Below, one piece after another: positions 36,325 to 44,981 of a stretch of 64,000 bases of DNA (its first letter is position 1; the number at the start of each line of letters is the position of its first letter). The notes under the pieces were generated by a model. It was not told the DNA's origin, searched no databases, and saw only the letters and a program-made list of their open reading frames with translations. The stretch lies in the NCBI RefSeq assembly GCF_011299095.1, contig NZ_CP049889.1, positions 1,964,501 to 2,028,500 on the forward strand. Reading direction: 5' to 3'. This DNA comes from Jeotgalibaca porci. Its GTDB lineage: Bacteria > Bacillota > Bacilli > Lactobacillales > Aerococcaceae. Both the position numbers and the translations under genes were made by a program.

Positions 36325-38774
36325 TTTTCCCCCTCATTTCGCACAGGCGGTCTGGTATCAAAGGCATGAAGCAACTCTTCAAAAATCGGGTGAAACTGCA
36401 TAACCCCTACACGACCATAGATGTCTGAAACTAAACATTGTCCATTTTCTAATTCACGTAAGCGTTTCTGATTGTTTTCATCTTCCTTGTCCACGCCAAA
36501 AAATTCTAAGGTCTTTTTGATTTCCACTAGGTCAGTGGAACGAAAGGCGAATTTCAAGCCAATATTATTCTTCATCTTTTCATCTAGTAAATCGTCGGCG
36601 TTTTGAGTAACGAAATAGACCCCTGCATTCATGGCACGCCCTGCCCGAACTAAACGCATAGATAGAGCTTTTCCTTGTGCCACTTGTAAAAAACTCCAAG
36701 CTTCATCAAGGTCAACAATTTTAAAAATGGAACGGTCAGAGTGGATAAAGTCTAAAGCAAAGGTACTAATGACAATCAGCATTGCCACACTTAATAATTC
36801 CATGGTGGTGTATTCTTCAAAAGAGCTATTGGAATCGGGTAAGACCAAATCTGCCACTTGAATAATATTGAGTTGTTTTTCCAAGCTAATGGATTGGGTG
36901 ACATTGCCATCACTGAATAACAGATGGGCAAAATCATAATCGACAAAGCTTTCGATATGGTCAGCAATACTATTGCTGATGGGTGTATCTTCTTTTCGCA
37001 ATTCATCAATCACCAATAACAACCCTCGTTGTTCGCTTTGAGTGACACTCCGAATCGCTTTACGCAGGACAGGAAACTTCTCGCTATCTCGGCTGGAAAT
37101 GCCTGTTAAGAACGTGAGAATATCAATGGCTAGGCTTTCTGAATCTTTCGGGAGTTTTAAGATCACATAAGGGTCAAGTAACCCTTTATTGTCGTTCTCA
37201 CTCGTGAGATTAACGATATTGATTTCATGGGCAATATCAGGTAAGGTTTCTTTCCATTTGCCACGTTCAGCTTTTGGGTCTACAATGATTGCCTGTCCGC
37301 CAAAGAGTACCGAATAATAGACCAGCATATTGTTAGAGAATGATTTTCCGCCACCTAATGAACCAATAAAAGCAGACGCTAACGCATTCGTCACAGAGCC
37401 TTTAATTCCTTGACTTGCAAGGCTGGGTTGGAGATAAATATTTCTGCCTGTATCGAGATTGTAACCGACGTAAATACCAGAATTTTCACCAAGCATTTGT
37501 GTAGCTCCGAAACCAAGACCAGCCAAAAAATCCGACGTGACATATTGAATATAGTCATTGATATATCGCTTGCTTGAGGGAATAAATTCATTATGCAAGC
37601 CTAGCATATCGCCAAAAGGTCGTACTAATTTGATAGACAAATCATCATAAAAATCTTTTACTTCATCACAACGTTGTTTCAACTCGTCCAGATTTTTTGC
37701 CGATACCCGTACCACATAGCTTAGTTTGTACATGGATTCTTTGGTTTGGTCTAGGTTGGTTTCTAATTCGTCGACAGATTCTAAAGCGTCCACCACATTG
37801 GTACTGGTTTCATTGTCGCTTTCCCATGCGTGACTATCCAAGTCTTTCAATTCTTTCTTTTTGTTGCGAACGGTAGACAGAGCTTTTTTATTAGCAACAA
37901 TTTCAACATTCATGCTGGTATCAATCGGGAAAGTGAACTGTTGTTGCTGGTAATAAAAAATCTCACTATTGGGGAAATCCAATTCGCCGACGATACTGTT
38001 AATCGTAAAATACGCCACATAAGTGGTAGTATCTTCCTGTTCCATCCGTAAGTAGCGTTGCTTTTCTTCGATTAAACAGCGAGTGGGTTTAATAATATCG
38101 TATTTCTTTACCAACACTTTTTTATCTTCATATCGTTTGGGTAAATGGTAGTCGTAGTCATCAAAAGGAATCCCTGTTTGACCGTAAAGGTGGGCAATGA
38201 TATACCCAAAATCATCTTTCCCCAATGGGCGAATGTGAAAGCGTCTGGATAATTTACTTTCTAATAACTGTTCCATTTTAGAAAAGCGTTCGATTTCTGA
38301 CATAGGCATAGAAACAAAATCGCCCATCAACTTGTGATTCACGCCATGAAAGAATTCCGCAAATGCTTTTTGAATGTCTTTGCCAATATTTTTGACCGAT
38401 ACTTCCTGTTCATTCAGCAAGAGTTTAAAACCAATAAAAAAGCGATAGTCCACTTGATTGTCACCAATCATAGAAACTAACGCTTCGGTCTGTTCATCTA
38501 TTTTTTCGTAAGCTATCTCTTTTAATCGTCCAGTGATTTCTTTTTTCGATTGTTCCTGTGTCGCTCGAATACTTGATTCGGTTGCTAGTTGCAGGGCATG
38601 AATCTTACCATCACGATTTTGGGCAATCAATTGACGGAAATTATCATGAACTTGAACTTTTTCATCGGAACTTAAAAAACTGTAATTATAGGGAATTAAT
38701 TCATAATAAGCAAATACTTCGCCATCATGATTAAATACGAGATTATCTTCGATATATTTAATGGGGTGTGCCAT
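36321..38774 (-). CDS. orf16: Tn916 Orf16-like conjugation ATPase (VirB4-like)
   Basis: The 817-residue motor ATPase has an N-terminal CagE/VirB4-type domain and a C-terminal P-loop domain. Walker A is GSLGGGKS at 471-478 and Walker B is in IFKIVDLDEAWSF. It energises substrate transfer or pilus-like assembly. It has the same size as Tn916 Orf16 and is the best conserved conjugation gene. It overlaps orf17 by 17 bases. Confidence 0.94.
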   Translation of the reverse strand: MAHPIKYIEDNLVFNHDGEVFAYYELIPYNYSFLSSDEKVQVHDNFRQLIAQNRDGKIHALQLATESSIRATQEQSKKEITGRLKEIAYEKIDEQTEALVSMIGDNQVDYRFFIGFKLLLNEQEVSVKNIGKDIQKAFAEFFHGVNHKLMGDFVSMPMSEIERFSKMEQLLESKLSRRFHIRPLGKDDFGYIIAHLYGQTGIPFDDYDYHLPKRYEDKKVLVKKYDIIKPTRCLIEEKQRYLRMEQEDTTTYVAYFTINSIVGELDFPNSEIFYYQQQQFTFPIDTSMNVEIVANKKALSTVRNKKKELKDLDSHAWESDNETSTNVVDALESVDELETNLDQTKESMYKLSYVVRVSAKNLDELKQRCDEVKDFYDDLSIKLVRPFGDMLGLHNEFIPSSKRYINDYIQYVTSDFLAGLGFGATQMLGENSGIYVGYNLDTGRNIYLQPSLASQGIKGSVTNALASAFIGSLGGGKSFSNNMLVYYSVLFGGQAIIVDPKAERGKWKETLPDIAHEINIVNLTSENDNKGLLDPYVILKLPKDSESLAIDILTFLTGISSRDSEKFPVLRKAIRSVTQSEQRGLLLVIDELRKEDTPISNSIADHIESFVDYDFAHLLFSDGNVTQSISLEKQLNIIQVADLVLPDSNSSFEEYTTMELLSVAMLIVISTFALDFIHSDRSIFKIVDLDEAWSFLQVAQGKALSMRLVRAGRAMNAGVYFVTQNADDLLDEKMKNNIGLKFAFRSTDLVEIKKTLEFFGVDKEDENNQKRLRELENGQCLVSDIYGRVGVMQFHPIFEELLHAFDTRPPVRNEGEK

Positions 38775-39153
38775 TTAATTGTTCACTCCTTACAATCGTG
38801 ATTGATTCATTCATTTTTTCTTTATTTAATCGTATTTGTTTGCCAGCATAGGTTATTTTAGGGCGTAGAGCATAGGTAATAATAGATTTTAAAAATCCAT
38901 AGGGTTTCTTCCCGTCAAAGGTTTTTTGACACATGAACCAAGTGAGGACAACGGGAATCCCTAAGTATTTGAGTAGTGCTCCGTCAATCAAGGAAAGTGG
39001 TGGTAAACTGCCAAAGATTATAACGACAAACAAAGAAACGATAAACCATGTCATTTGTGTAAAGGTTATGGGAAAAGGGAGTTGTAAATCATTAATTGCA
39101 TAAATCACTTTTTCTACTGACCAAATACTGGTGTAACTTCTTATTTTTTTCAT
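38758..39153 (-). CDS. orf17: Tn916 Orf17-like conjugation protein (TcpE-like)
   Basis: The 131-residue protein has two adjacent membrane helices (about 32-52 and 56-76) and the TcpE-family start MKKIRSYTSIWSVEKVIYAI. TcpE is an integral part of the transfer complex. Start chosen at ATG 39153 after AAAGGA. Upstream an extra gene separates it from ardA, unlike in Tn916. Confidence 0.88.
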   Translation of the reverse strand: MKKIRSYTSIWSVEKVIYAINDLQLPFPITFTQMTWFIVSLFVVIIFGSLPPLSLIDGALLKYLGIPVVLTWFMCQKTFDGKKPYGFLKSIITYALRPKITYAGKQIRLNKEKMNESITIVRSEQLNGTPH

Positions 39154-39223
39154 GTCTTCACGTCCTTTCCGTAAAAATAGAAAAAGAGCAATCAAAATAG
39201 GTGATTGCTCTATAAAATAATAA

Positions 39224-40249
39224 TTATTTTGTGACTTTTAATTGTTGAAAAATAGTTATTCTGAGTAAATCATCTAAAAGACAGCAGGTATGAAGTAATA
39301 CCCAATTTAATCTACTGTATTCTGTATAGTCAAAATGAAAGTGTTTCATAAATTTTTGAGCGAATTTTTCTGCTTTTTCGTTAAAACCTTTGAAATCACC
39401 ATGTCCGATTTTATTTCTCATTTGTCTTAATAATTTTGCTACTTCACTCGAAACCTCTCCATATTTCTTATCAAGATAAGGTATTAGTAATTTGTCAATT
39501 TCATTTGTATTCTGATTTGGTTTTAATAATACAAGTTCTAACAAAGTAAAAGTCTTTAAATAATGATTTTGATTATAACTATTATCACTATATATCCCGT
39601 TCATAATATAATCTAATTTGTAATAATCGTTTTCCGATTTTAGTATAGAATCAATTCGGTTGCCCATTTTTTTAAGTTCCGTAATGTAGTCGTCTGTAGT
39701 CCTGCACCCTTTAAAGTTTGAATCAATTCTAAAACTTAGATTTGATAATATCCTAGTATGCTCTTTAGGATTCATATTACTTGTATAAATGCAGTTCATA
39801 TGAATACCATTTTGTATATCATGATTTACAAAGTTACTAAAATACATCACTTTTTCAGCGTAATCCTCTTCACAAAAACGACCATCAAAGCAATTGCTTG
39901 TCCAATCAAAAAAAGGCATATCCTGATATTCATAGTCAAAGAATAGACATATCATATTATCAACAAGGCATTGAAGACATGACTCAATAGAATCTAAATT
40001 ATATTTTGTATAGTCTTCAACATTGGCGTGAACGATTTCTTTCAAATAAGATATAGAATATTCTGTTTGAAATGTTTTACCATACCTTTTCAAATTATCT
40101 GCCATGTCAACTTTTTGTTGTCGAATTTCTTGTAACATGTCTTCTATAATGCTTTCCTTCCAGTCATCAGAAACATTAGATATATATAGTTTCAATTTAT
40201 CTGACAATTTTATTTTTGTTATTTTCCCATAAACATCTATTATTACCAA
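39224..40249 (-). CDS. HEPN-motif protein, cargo of the element
   Basis: The 341-residue protein is not part of the Tn916 backbone. Near the C-terminus it has RNKIGH (R278-x4-H283) followed by GDF, the R-x4-6-H pattern of HEPN ribonucleases, in a helical context (AKLLRQMRNKIGHGDFKGFNEKA shortened here: AKLLRQ...GHGDF). The rest is helical and acidic with no other recognised domain. It resembles Apea-like HEPN proteins in the tail. It starts at TTG after AAGGAGG. A defence role is plausible, but not shown. Not confident of any named family. Confidence 0.55.
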   Translation of the reverse strand: MVIIDVYGKITKIKLSDKLKLYISNVSDDWKESIIEDMLQEIRQQKVDMADNLKRYGKTFQTEYSISYLKEIVHANVEDYTKYNLDSIESCLQCLVDNMICLFFDYEYQDMPFFDWTSNCFDGRFCEEDYAEKVMYFSNFVNHDIQNGIHMNCIYTSNMNPKEHTRILSNLSFRIDSNFKGCRTTDDYITELKKMGNRIDSILKSENDYYKLDYIMNGIYSDNSYNQNHYLKTFTLLELVLLKPNQNTNEIDKLLIPYLDKKYGEVSSEVAKLLRQMRNKIGHGDFKGFNEKAEKFAQKFMKHFHFDYTEYSRLNWVLLHTCCLLDDLLRITIFQQLKVTK

Positions 40250-40320
40250 TTGAACAATCCTCCTTAATTCAGAACGTATAAAATTATTATAGCAGTATTG
40301 CTAGTTTAGAGTAATCCATG

Positions 40321-40821
40321 TTAATTAGAATACTCAAATACTCCATGAGAGGTGATAAGATAATTTCCCTCTATTTCCATATCACGTCCCAAAGCTTGAT
40401 AATCAATATAATTTTGTAAATTAGAAGGTACTTCACCAAGTTGTCCTGTTTCTTCCACATAATAACGGGCGACATCTTCCATAGAATCACATTCACTATA
40501 ACAATGAATATTCTCTTTGTTTTCCAGTAATTCTTCCAAGCTACTAAACCACATGCCTTGAATTTCTTTGAGTTCATTATAAATAGGTGTACCTTCGATT
40601 TCTTGAATGGCTTCACATAGACGGTTGATTTCACTAATTGGCGTGTATTCGTCCACATCAAAAGGAAGCTCAAAATCATGTATGGCGTATTCTTCGTAGT
40701 TCTCATTTAAACCGATTCTTTCTGCCATTTCTTCCTCATCAATTGGTGGAGTAAACCATGATCCAACTAATTCACCTTCATTATACCGTCCCAAATTTGC
40801 CACATAGACTTTCAATTCCAA
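40321..40821 (-). CDS. ardA: Antirestriction protein ArdA (Orf18)
   Basis: The 166-residue acidic protein mimics DNA and blocks type I restriction enzymes during entry into a new host. It begins MELKVYVANLGRYNEGELVGSW with the family motif GxWFTPP, and the C-terminal YLITSHGVFEY. It matches Orf18 of Tn916. A TTG start follows AAAGGATG. It lies between two cargo genes with HEPN-like motifs. Confidence 0.95.
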   Translation of the reverse strand: MELKVYVANLGRYNEGELVGSWFTPPIDEEEMAERIGLNENYEEYAIHDFELPFDVDEYTPISEINRLCEAIQEIEGTPIYNELKEIQGMWFSSLEELLENKENIHCYSECDSMEDVARYYVEETGQLGEVPSNLQNYIDYQALGRDMEIEGNYLITSHGVFEYSN

Positions 40822-40882
40822 TTCTTATCACATCCTTTTTATAAAATATAGTCAAAAAAAAAGTAGCAATCAGTTAATGACG

Positions 40883-41644
40883 CTACTTATCAAGGTATCC
40901 GCTAATATAATCTGTAACTGTACTTGAAATACCTATTATTAGTTTTGCTTCTCTCTTTCCAATAATATTTGTATTAGGATGTGCAAGTGAATGCCTATTT
41001 CTTGCTTCATTAAGAGAGCTAATCATTCCATTTGATGACCTTATCGTTGTCTTCACTATATCAGCAAGTTCAGTAGGTTGAATTTCTTTTTCAATTAATT
41101 GTTGTATCCTACTATATAATTTAGATAGATTTTCGTCTCTAGGAACTGTAATTTCATATTTTTTTAGTATTTCAATTAAATATCCATGAAAAGCAGTGTG
41201 AACTCTGTCAAAGGCACGTTGATATTCACCATTACTCATGAAAGACTCAGCGTCTTCAATAGCTTGTGAAATCACATCACTAATTTTCAACTGACTAAAG
41301 TTAATTACTTCGTAATTCTCTGGAAGTGGTACTAAAATAGTATCCACTAATACATTATCACCTTGTTTATCATATATGGAGCTTGCTGTCTGGGTAAGCA
41401 AATCTTTATGACTTTCAAAAAAGTCTAAATCATCAAAAGGAGCTCTTATTTTAAGATAGGTGCAAAGCGTATTCCAATCCCTTTTGTATCCTTTATAATA
41501 AGTAAACTCGTTAGTCTCATCTAAAGTTACCTCTGATATTTTCATTTTAGAAACAATCTCGTTACCTCCTTCATAATAATTTGAAGAGCTCTTTCTTTCT
41601 AATGTTTTAATTAAAAGAGATTTAAATTGATCATTTGTAAACAT
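40883..41644 (-). CDS. Abortive-infection family protein (Abi_C-like), cargo
   Basis: The 253-residue protein has a C-terminal region with NEARNRHSLAHPN, typical of the abortive-infection C-terminal (Abi_C) family, and an R217-x4-H222 pattern compatible with a HEPN-type nuclease site. The middle segment SFMSNGEYQRAFDRVHTAFHGY is typical of the same family. The N-terminus is unassigned. Start at ATG 41644, nine bases after GGA; ATGs at 41650 and 41662 are alternatives. Probably phage or plasmid defence. Confidence 0.7.
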   Translation of the reverse strand: MFTNDQFKSLLIKTLERKSSSNYYEGGNEIVSKMKISEVTLDETNEFTYYKGYKRDWNTLCTYLKIRAPFDDLDFFESHKDLLTQTASSIYDKQGDNVLVDTILVPLPENYEVINFSQLKISDVISQAIEDAESFMSNGEYQRAFDRVHTAFHGYLIEILKKYEITVPRDENLSKLYSRIQQLIEKEIQPTELADIVKTTIRSSNGMISSLNEARNRHSLAHPNTNIIGKREAKLIIGISSTVTDYISGYLDK

Positions 41645-41703
41645 ATTCATGGATCCTTTCATAACAAAATATATACTTCCTATTTTATCATGAAAAATAT
41701 CTG

Positions 41704-41925
41704 TTAAGCACCAATGATTCGGTTAAATAAGTTTAATAACACATCTTTCACGCCAGCTGCATTGAACACAAGTCCGACGGCGATTAAAGCAATAATCAAA
41801 AAGCCAATAAGTTTTGAAAATTCTCGTTTAAAACCTAAAAACAGTCCAATGACGACAATCGCTAACAATACCAATGACTGTGCATTATCCAAGAACCAGT
41901 TGTACAAATTCTGCCCAAAATTCAT
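41704..41925 (-). CDS. orf19: Tn916 Orf19-like small membrane protein
   Basis: The 73-residue protein has two membrane helices (about 14-30 and 37-55) and starts MNFGQNLYNWFLDNAQS. It matches Orf19 of Tn916. It may be a channel component similar to TcpD. An AGGAGG site lies 8 bases before ATG. Confidence 0.88.
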   Translation of the reverse strand: MNFGQNLYNWFLDNAQSLVLLAIVVIGLFLGFKREFSKLIGFLIIALIAVGLVFNAAGVKDVLLNLFNRIIGA

Positions 41926-42194
41926 GTGATTGTCCTCCTTTCCTTAAGATATTTTTCTCGATAGTAGATATAGCTTTTTACACGCTTTAATAATTGAAAA
42001 GGAGTTAAATGCTCTCCATAAACAGTTATTCGACTGGTATAATTCTTATAAAAGCTCACTTTGTAAAAATCATAGGTATAGATGGTATCACCAGCTTGCC
42101 GTTTTCCCTCAATAATGAGAGACGTATATTTCCCTGTATTTTGTATATACGCTTGAAACCCTAACTTCTTTAATTCTTCTGTTAAGAGGCTCAT
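41922..42194 (-). CDS. Small transfer-region protein, unknown
   Basis: The 90-residue basic protein starts MSLLTEELKKLGFQAYIQN and contains YTYDFYKVSFYKNYTSRITVYGEHLTPF. It lies between orf20 and orf19, overlapping both by four bases, so it is coupled in the transfer operon. I recognise no family with a defined function. Confidence 0.7.
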   Translation of the reverse strand: MSLLTEELKKLGFQAYIQNTGKYTSLIIEGKRQAGDTIYTYDFYKVSFYKNYTSRITVYGEHLTPFQLLKRVKSYIYYREKYLKERRTIT

Positions 42195-43375
42195 GTAATC
42201 AAATCCTCCATGCCTAGATGTTGTTGTTCAATTAATTTCTCATGTTTTTCTGTCAGTTTGGCTTCATGAATCATGGTGGAAATAATGGTTGTACCGTTGA
42301 GAATATCTAAAATGCTTGCGACTTTTAATGTAGGGGCGACTTGATGATGTAACCAGTTCAATGTTCGTTCAAAAGAATAAGGTTCTGGCTGTATGGTTAG
42401 GCGTAATGCTCCACGATTTTTGCCGATAAACCATTCCCAGCGTTCATTGGTTTGCCAATCACTCCGTCGCTTGGTTTCGTCCTTATCGGCAAAGCGAATA
42501 TAACGATTGATAATCTCAAACGCTGTTTTTTCTGCATTTTGATGTTCCAACAAATCTTTCATGGCTTGAGTGGCTCTGTCGTTTTTCAAACGAATTTCAA
42601 AGCGATTCTTTATTTCTGCGTCTTCTAAGGCAATATCATTTTTCACGTATTGCTCATAATCTTTCTCATATATACAGAAATAGACTTCGCTTTTTAATGA
42701 GCCAATATAAAGGGTGTTTCCCATGTCTGGTTTTTCATCACGGTGAACCAATTCACCACTGCGATAATTTTTAAAGCTCCGAAAGACGGAAATACATTCT
42801 TCCTGTTTACATTTCTTTGCCAATTCTGGAATATTCAAAATCCCTGTTTTATCGTTGATGGCTAAATCCAAGCGTTTGAAAATACCTTTATGTTCCATGC
42901 AATCTTGAAAGAAACCATACCAGCTCCGATGTTGAGCCAATAGAAAGTTTTCAAATTGCCGACAGCCTTTTCCTTTCAGTTCTAATAAAACCCCTTTACT
43001 TACATCATGAGAGACTAGGACAACAATATCACCGAAACGATAGTGTTCGGGATAAGAATAATAGCCAAAGTCTTCGTGTAGCATATAATCCATATTCAAG
43101 CGTAAAACCTCACCGATAATTTGAGACACATCATTGGTAGGGAATCGAATCCGTACATAGTCGAATAACATCTCCAATGGGTTATCGGGATTGAAGCGTT
43201 CCAAAGCGTTCAGTAAATCTTCTTTCACCTGTTGAGTAGGGACTGCCTTGCCTGTTTCAATATCCGATAGGTAAGGTCTGGTAATATGAGAAGCAAGCGC
43301 CAGTTTATTTTGAGAAACGCCATAAGCCAGTCGCTTTTCTTTCAATTCCTTAATCCAAATTTTTTCGTTTTCCAT
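42191..43375 (-). CDS. orf20: Tn916 Orf20-like relaxase (MobT, Rep_trans family)
   Basis: The 394-residue protein has an N-terminal XRE helix-turn-helix (residues 8-60, WIKELKEKRLAYGVSQNKLA) and a Rep_trans (rolling-circle replication initiator) domain, as in MobT. It nicks oriT next to its own gene. Segments such as GVLLELKGKGCRQFE and RLDLAINDKTGIL are family traits. Start at ATG 43375, seven bases after GGAGG; the TTG at 43381 is less likely. Confidence 0.92.
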   Translation of the reverse strand: MENEKIWIKELKEKRLAYGVSQNKLALASHITRPYLSDIETGKAVPTQQVKEDLLNALERFNPDNPLEMLFDYVRIRFPTNDVSQIIGEVLRLNMDYMLHEDFGYYSYPEHYRFGDIVVLVSHDVSKGVLLELKGKGCRQFENFLLAQHRSWYGFFQDCMEHKGIFKRLDLAINDKTGILNIPELAKKCKQEECISVFRSFKNYRSGELVHRDEKPDMGNTLYIGSLKSEVYFCIYEKDYEQYVKNDIALEDAEIKNRFEIRLKNDRATQAMKDLLEHQNAEKTAFEIINRYIRFADKDETKRRSDWQTNERWEWFIGKNRGALRLTIQPEPYSFERTLNWLHHQVAPTLKVASILDILNGTTIISTMIHEAKLTEKHEKLIEQQHLGMEDLIT

Positions 43376-43382
43376 TCGCAAA

Positions 43383-43556
43383 CCTCCAATCTAAAAAAGA
43401 TGTAAACTATGACCCTTGAGTTTACATCTTTCCTATTTTCCGCAATTCCTTGTACCATCAACATTGGTTGATGAGAATTGCCTGTTTTCAGTTGTATTTG
43501 TGCCCCCCTGTTAGGTAGAGGGGGCTAAAGGATTGGCGTGGCTAACGCCACACCAA
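43383..43556 (-). other. oriT: Probable oriT of the element
   Basis: The gap between orf21 and orf20, where Tn916 oriT lies, is rich in inverted repeats. They are AAGATGTAAACT with AGTTTACATCTT (43400-43433 region), CATCAA with TTGATG, CCCCCC(43503-43508) with GGGGG (43520-43524), and GGCGTGG with CCACACC. On the minus strand the C-rich element reads CCCCCTCTACCTAACAGGGG, similar to the nic-region repeat of ICEBs1. Nick site not determined. Confidence 0.7.
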
Positions 43557-44960
43557 TCAAAGCAAGTCTGAACCTGTACCTTTCACTTCGTGCGGTACAG
43601 GCTCAGATTGCTTTTTTTGAATGACTTTTCCTATTTCTCCTAAGAAATCATACCTTTTTGGTACAAGGGGTGTATAAAACTCACTAATCACACTTTTTCC
43701 TGTATCCACATAACCTCTTCCCTTGATGGGTTTTAAGAAAAATTGTTTTTGTGTATCGCTTCCAAACATCATACCGAAGCCCATTTCAGACATACGACCC
43801 AAAGCCACACGGAAGTTAAAGTTATCTCGAATACCATCACTAAAATATTTTGCGTCTGGACGCTGACAGGCAAGAATTAAAAAGAAGCCTGCTTGTCGTC
43901 CGAGCATAACAATTTGTTTGAGTTTATTCATAACTTGTGCACTATCACGACCTAACATATCCATCATCGCCACATATTCATCAAAAATCAGGAAGTTCGC
44001 AGGTAGACCAAGATACGCATAATTTTCTCCTGTTTTGTAGTTCGGGTGTTGCTTCATGGTTTCACTACGGGCAATCATATCGTCGTAAAATTGACTAATA
44101 CATGCCAGCATATCGTCTTTACGGTAATAGACATTATCTATGACCGCTCCTAAGTCTGCCAAATCAGCATTTTTAGGGTCGAGAATATAAAGCTTCGCAT
44201 TTGTATGCAGGAGAGATTCAATCAATGTGAGAATAAAATAGGATTTTCCACTACCCGTGCCCCCAGCAATTAACATGTGAGGGAGAGAATCAAACTCCCA
44301 ATAGACCGATTCCATCAATTTGACACGTCCATCTTGAGCTACCACATCTTCAATGCCAATTCGATTGCCAATGGTGTCATAAAGTAGAACATACTCTACA
44401 TAAGAATCTTTCAACGTTTTTTCCACTAATTCACAATACAAGCCTGTTTCTAGTTTGTTTTCTAAGTGCAAGAGCTGATCTTGATATTTCCCTAAAGTGA
44501 TTTCTACATGAATATGGATCAGTCCATCTTTCATTCGGTAATACATTTTAGGAAAATGGCGGATTCGTTGTTTGGTTTTCTTGCTGGATAAGTCTTTAAA
44601 GAATCCCTCTGATTGAGTTTCTTCGGCTTCATACCAATGGTTTTCTAAAATCATACGAGCTAACTTTTGACGGTGCTCTAACTGTTTTATAGAATCTATG
44701 CGATAGTGATAATAGAGCCAGCTGATGAGTCCGCATACAAAAAAAGCAGTGAGAATACTGCTCCAAAAGTATGGCGTATGCAGTTGATAGAAAAATGTAT
44801 CTAACTGAACTGTTTGCCAATTCACCGATTGTAACGTTCTCCAATGAAAAGGGAGTAGAACGACTAGAAAAACTATCAGCAATGAAATCAGCACAAAATG
44901 ATAGACCAAGTCCTTATCGTTGGCTTTGATTCGCTTTCCTCTGTCATGAAGCAATGGCAT
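43557..44960 (-). CDS. orf21: Tn916 Orf21-like coupling ATPase (FtsK/SpoIIIE, TcpA)
   Basis: The 467-residue ATPase delivers DNA to the transfer channel. It has two N-terminal membrane helices (about 20-38 and 68-85), Walker A GGTGSGKS at 233-240, Walker B LIFDEY and the sequence QRPDAKY. Length is close to Tn916 Orf21. Start at ATG 44960, six bases after AGGAGG. Confidence 0.94.
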   Translation of the reverse strand: MPLLHDRGKRIKANDKDLVYHFVLISLLIVFLVVLLPFHWRTLQSVNWQTVQLDTFFYQLHTPYFWSSILTAFFVCGLISWLYYHYRIDSIKQLEHRQKLARMILENHWYEAEETQSEGFFKDLSSKKTKQRIRHFPKMYYRMKDGLIHIHVEITLGKYQDQLLHLENKLETGLYCELVEKTLKDSYVEYVLLYDTIGNRIGIEDVVAQDGRVKLMESVYWEFDSLPHMLIAGGTGSGKSYFILTLIESLLHTNAKLYILDPKNADLADLGAVIDNVYYRKDDMLACISQFYDDMIARSETMKQHPNYKTGENYAYLGLPANFLIFDEYVAMMDMLGRDSAQVMNKLKQIVMLGRQAGFFLILACQRPDAKYFSDGIRDNFNFRVALGRMSEMGFGMMFGSDTQKQFFLKPIKGRGYVDTGKSVISEFYTPLVPKRYDFLGEIGKVIQKKQSEPVPHEVKGTGSDLL

Positions 44961-44981
44961 AAAAATCCTCCTTTCCATCTA

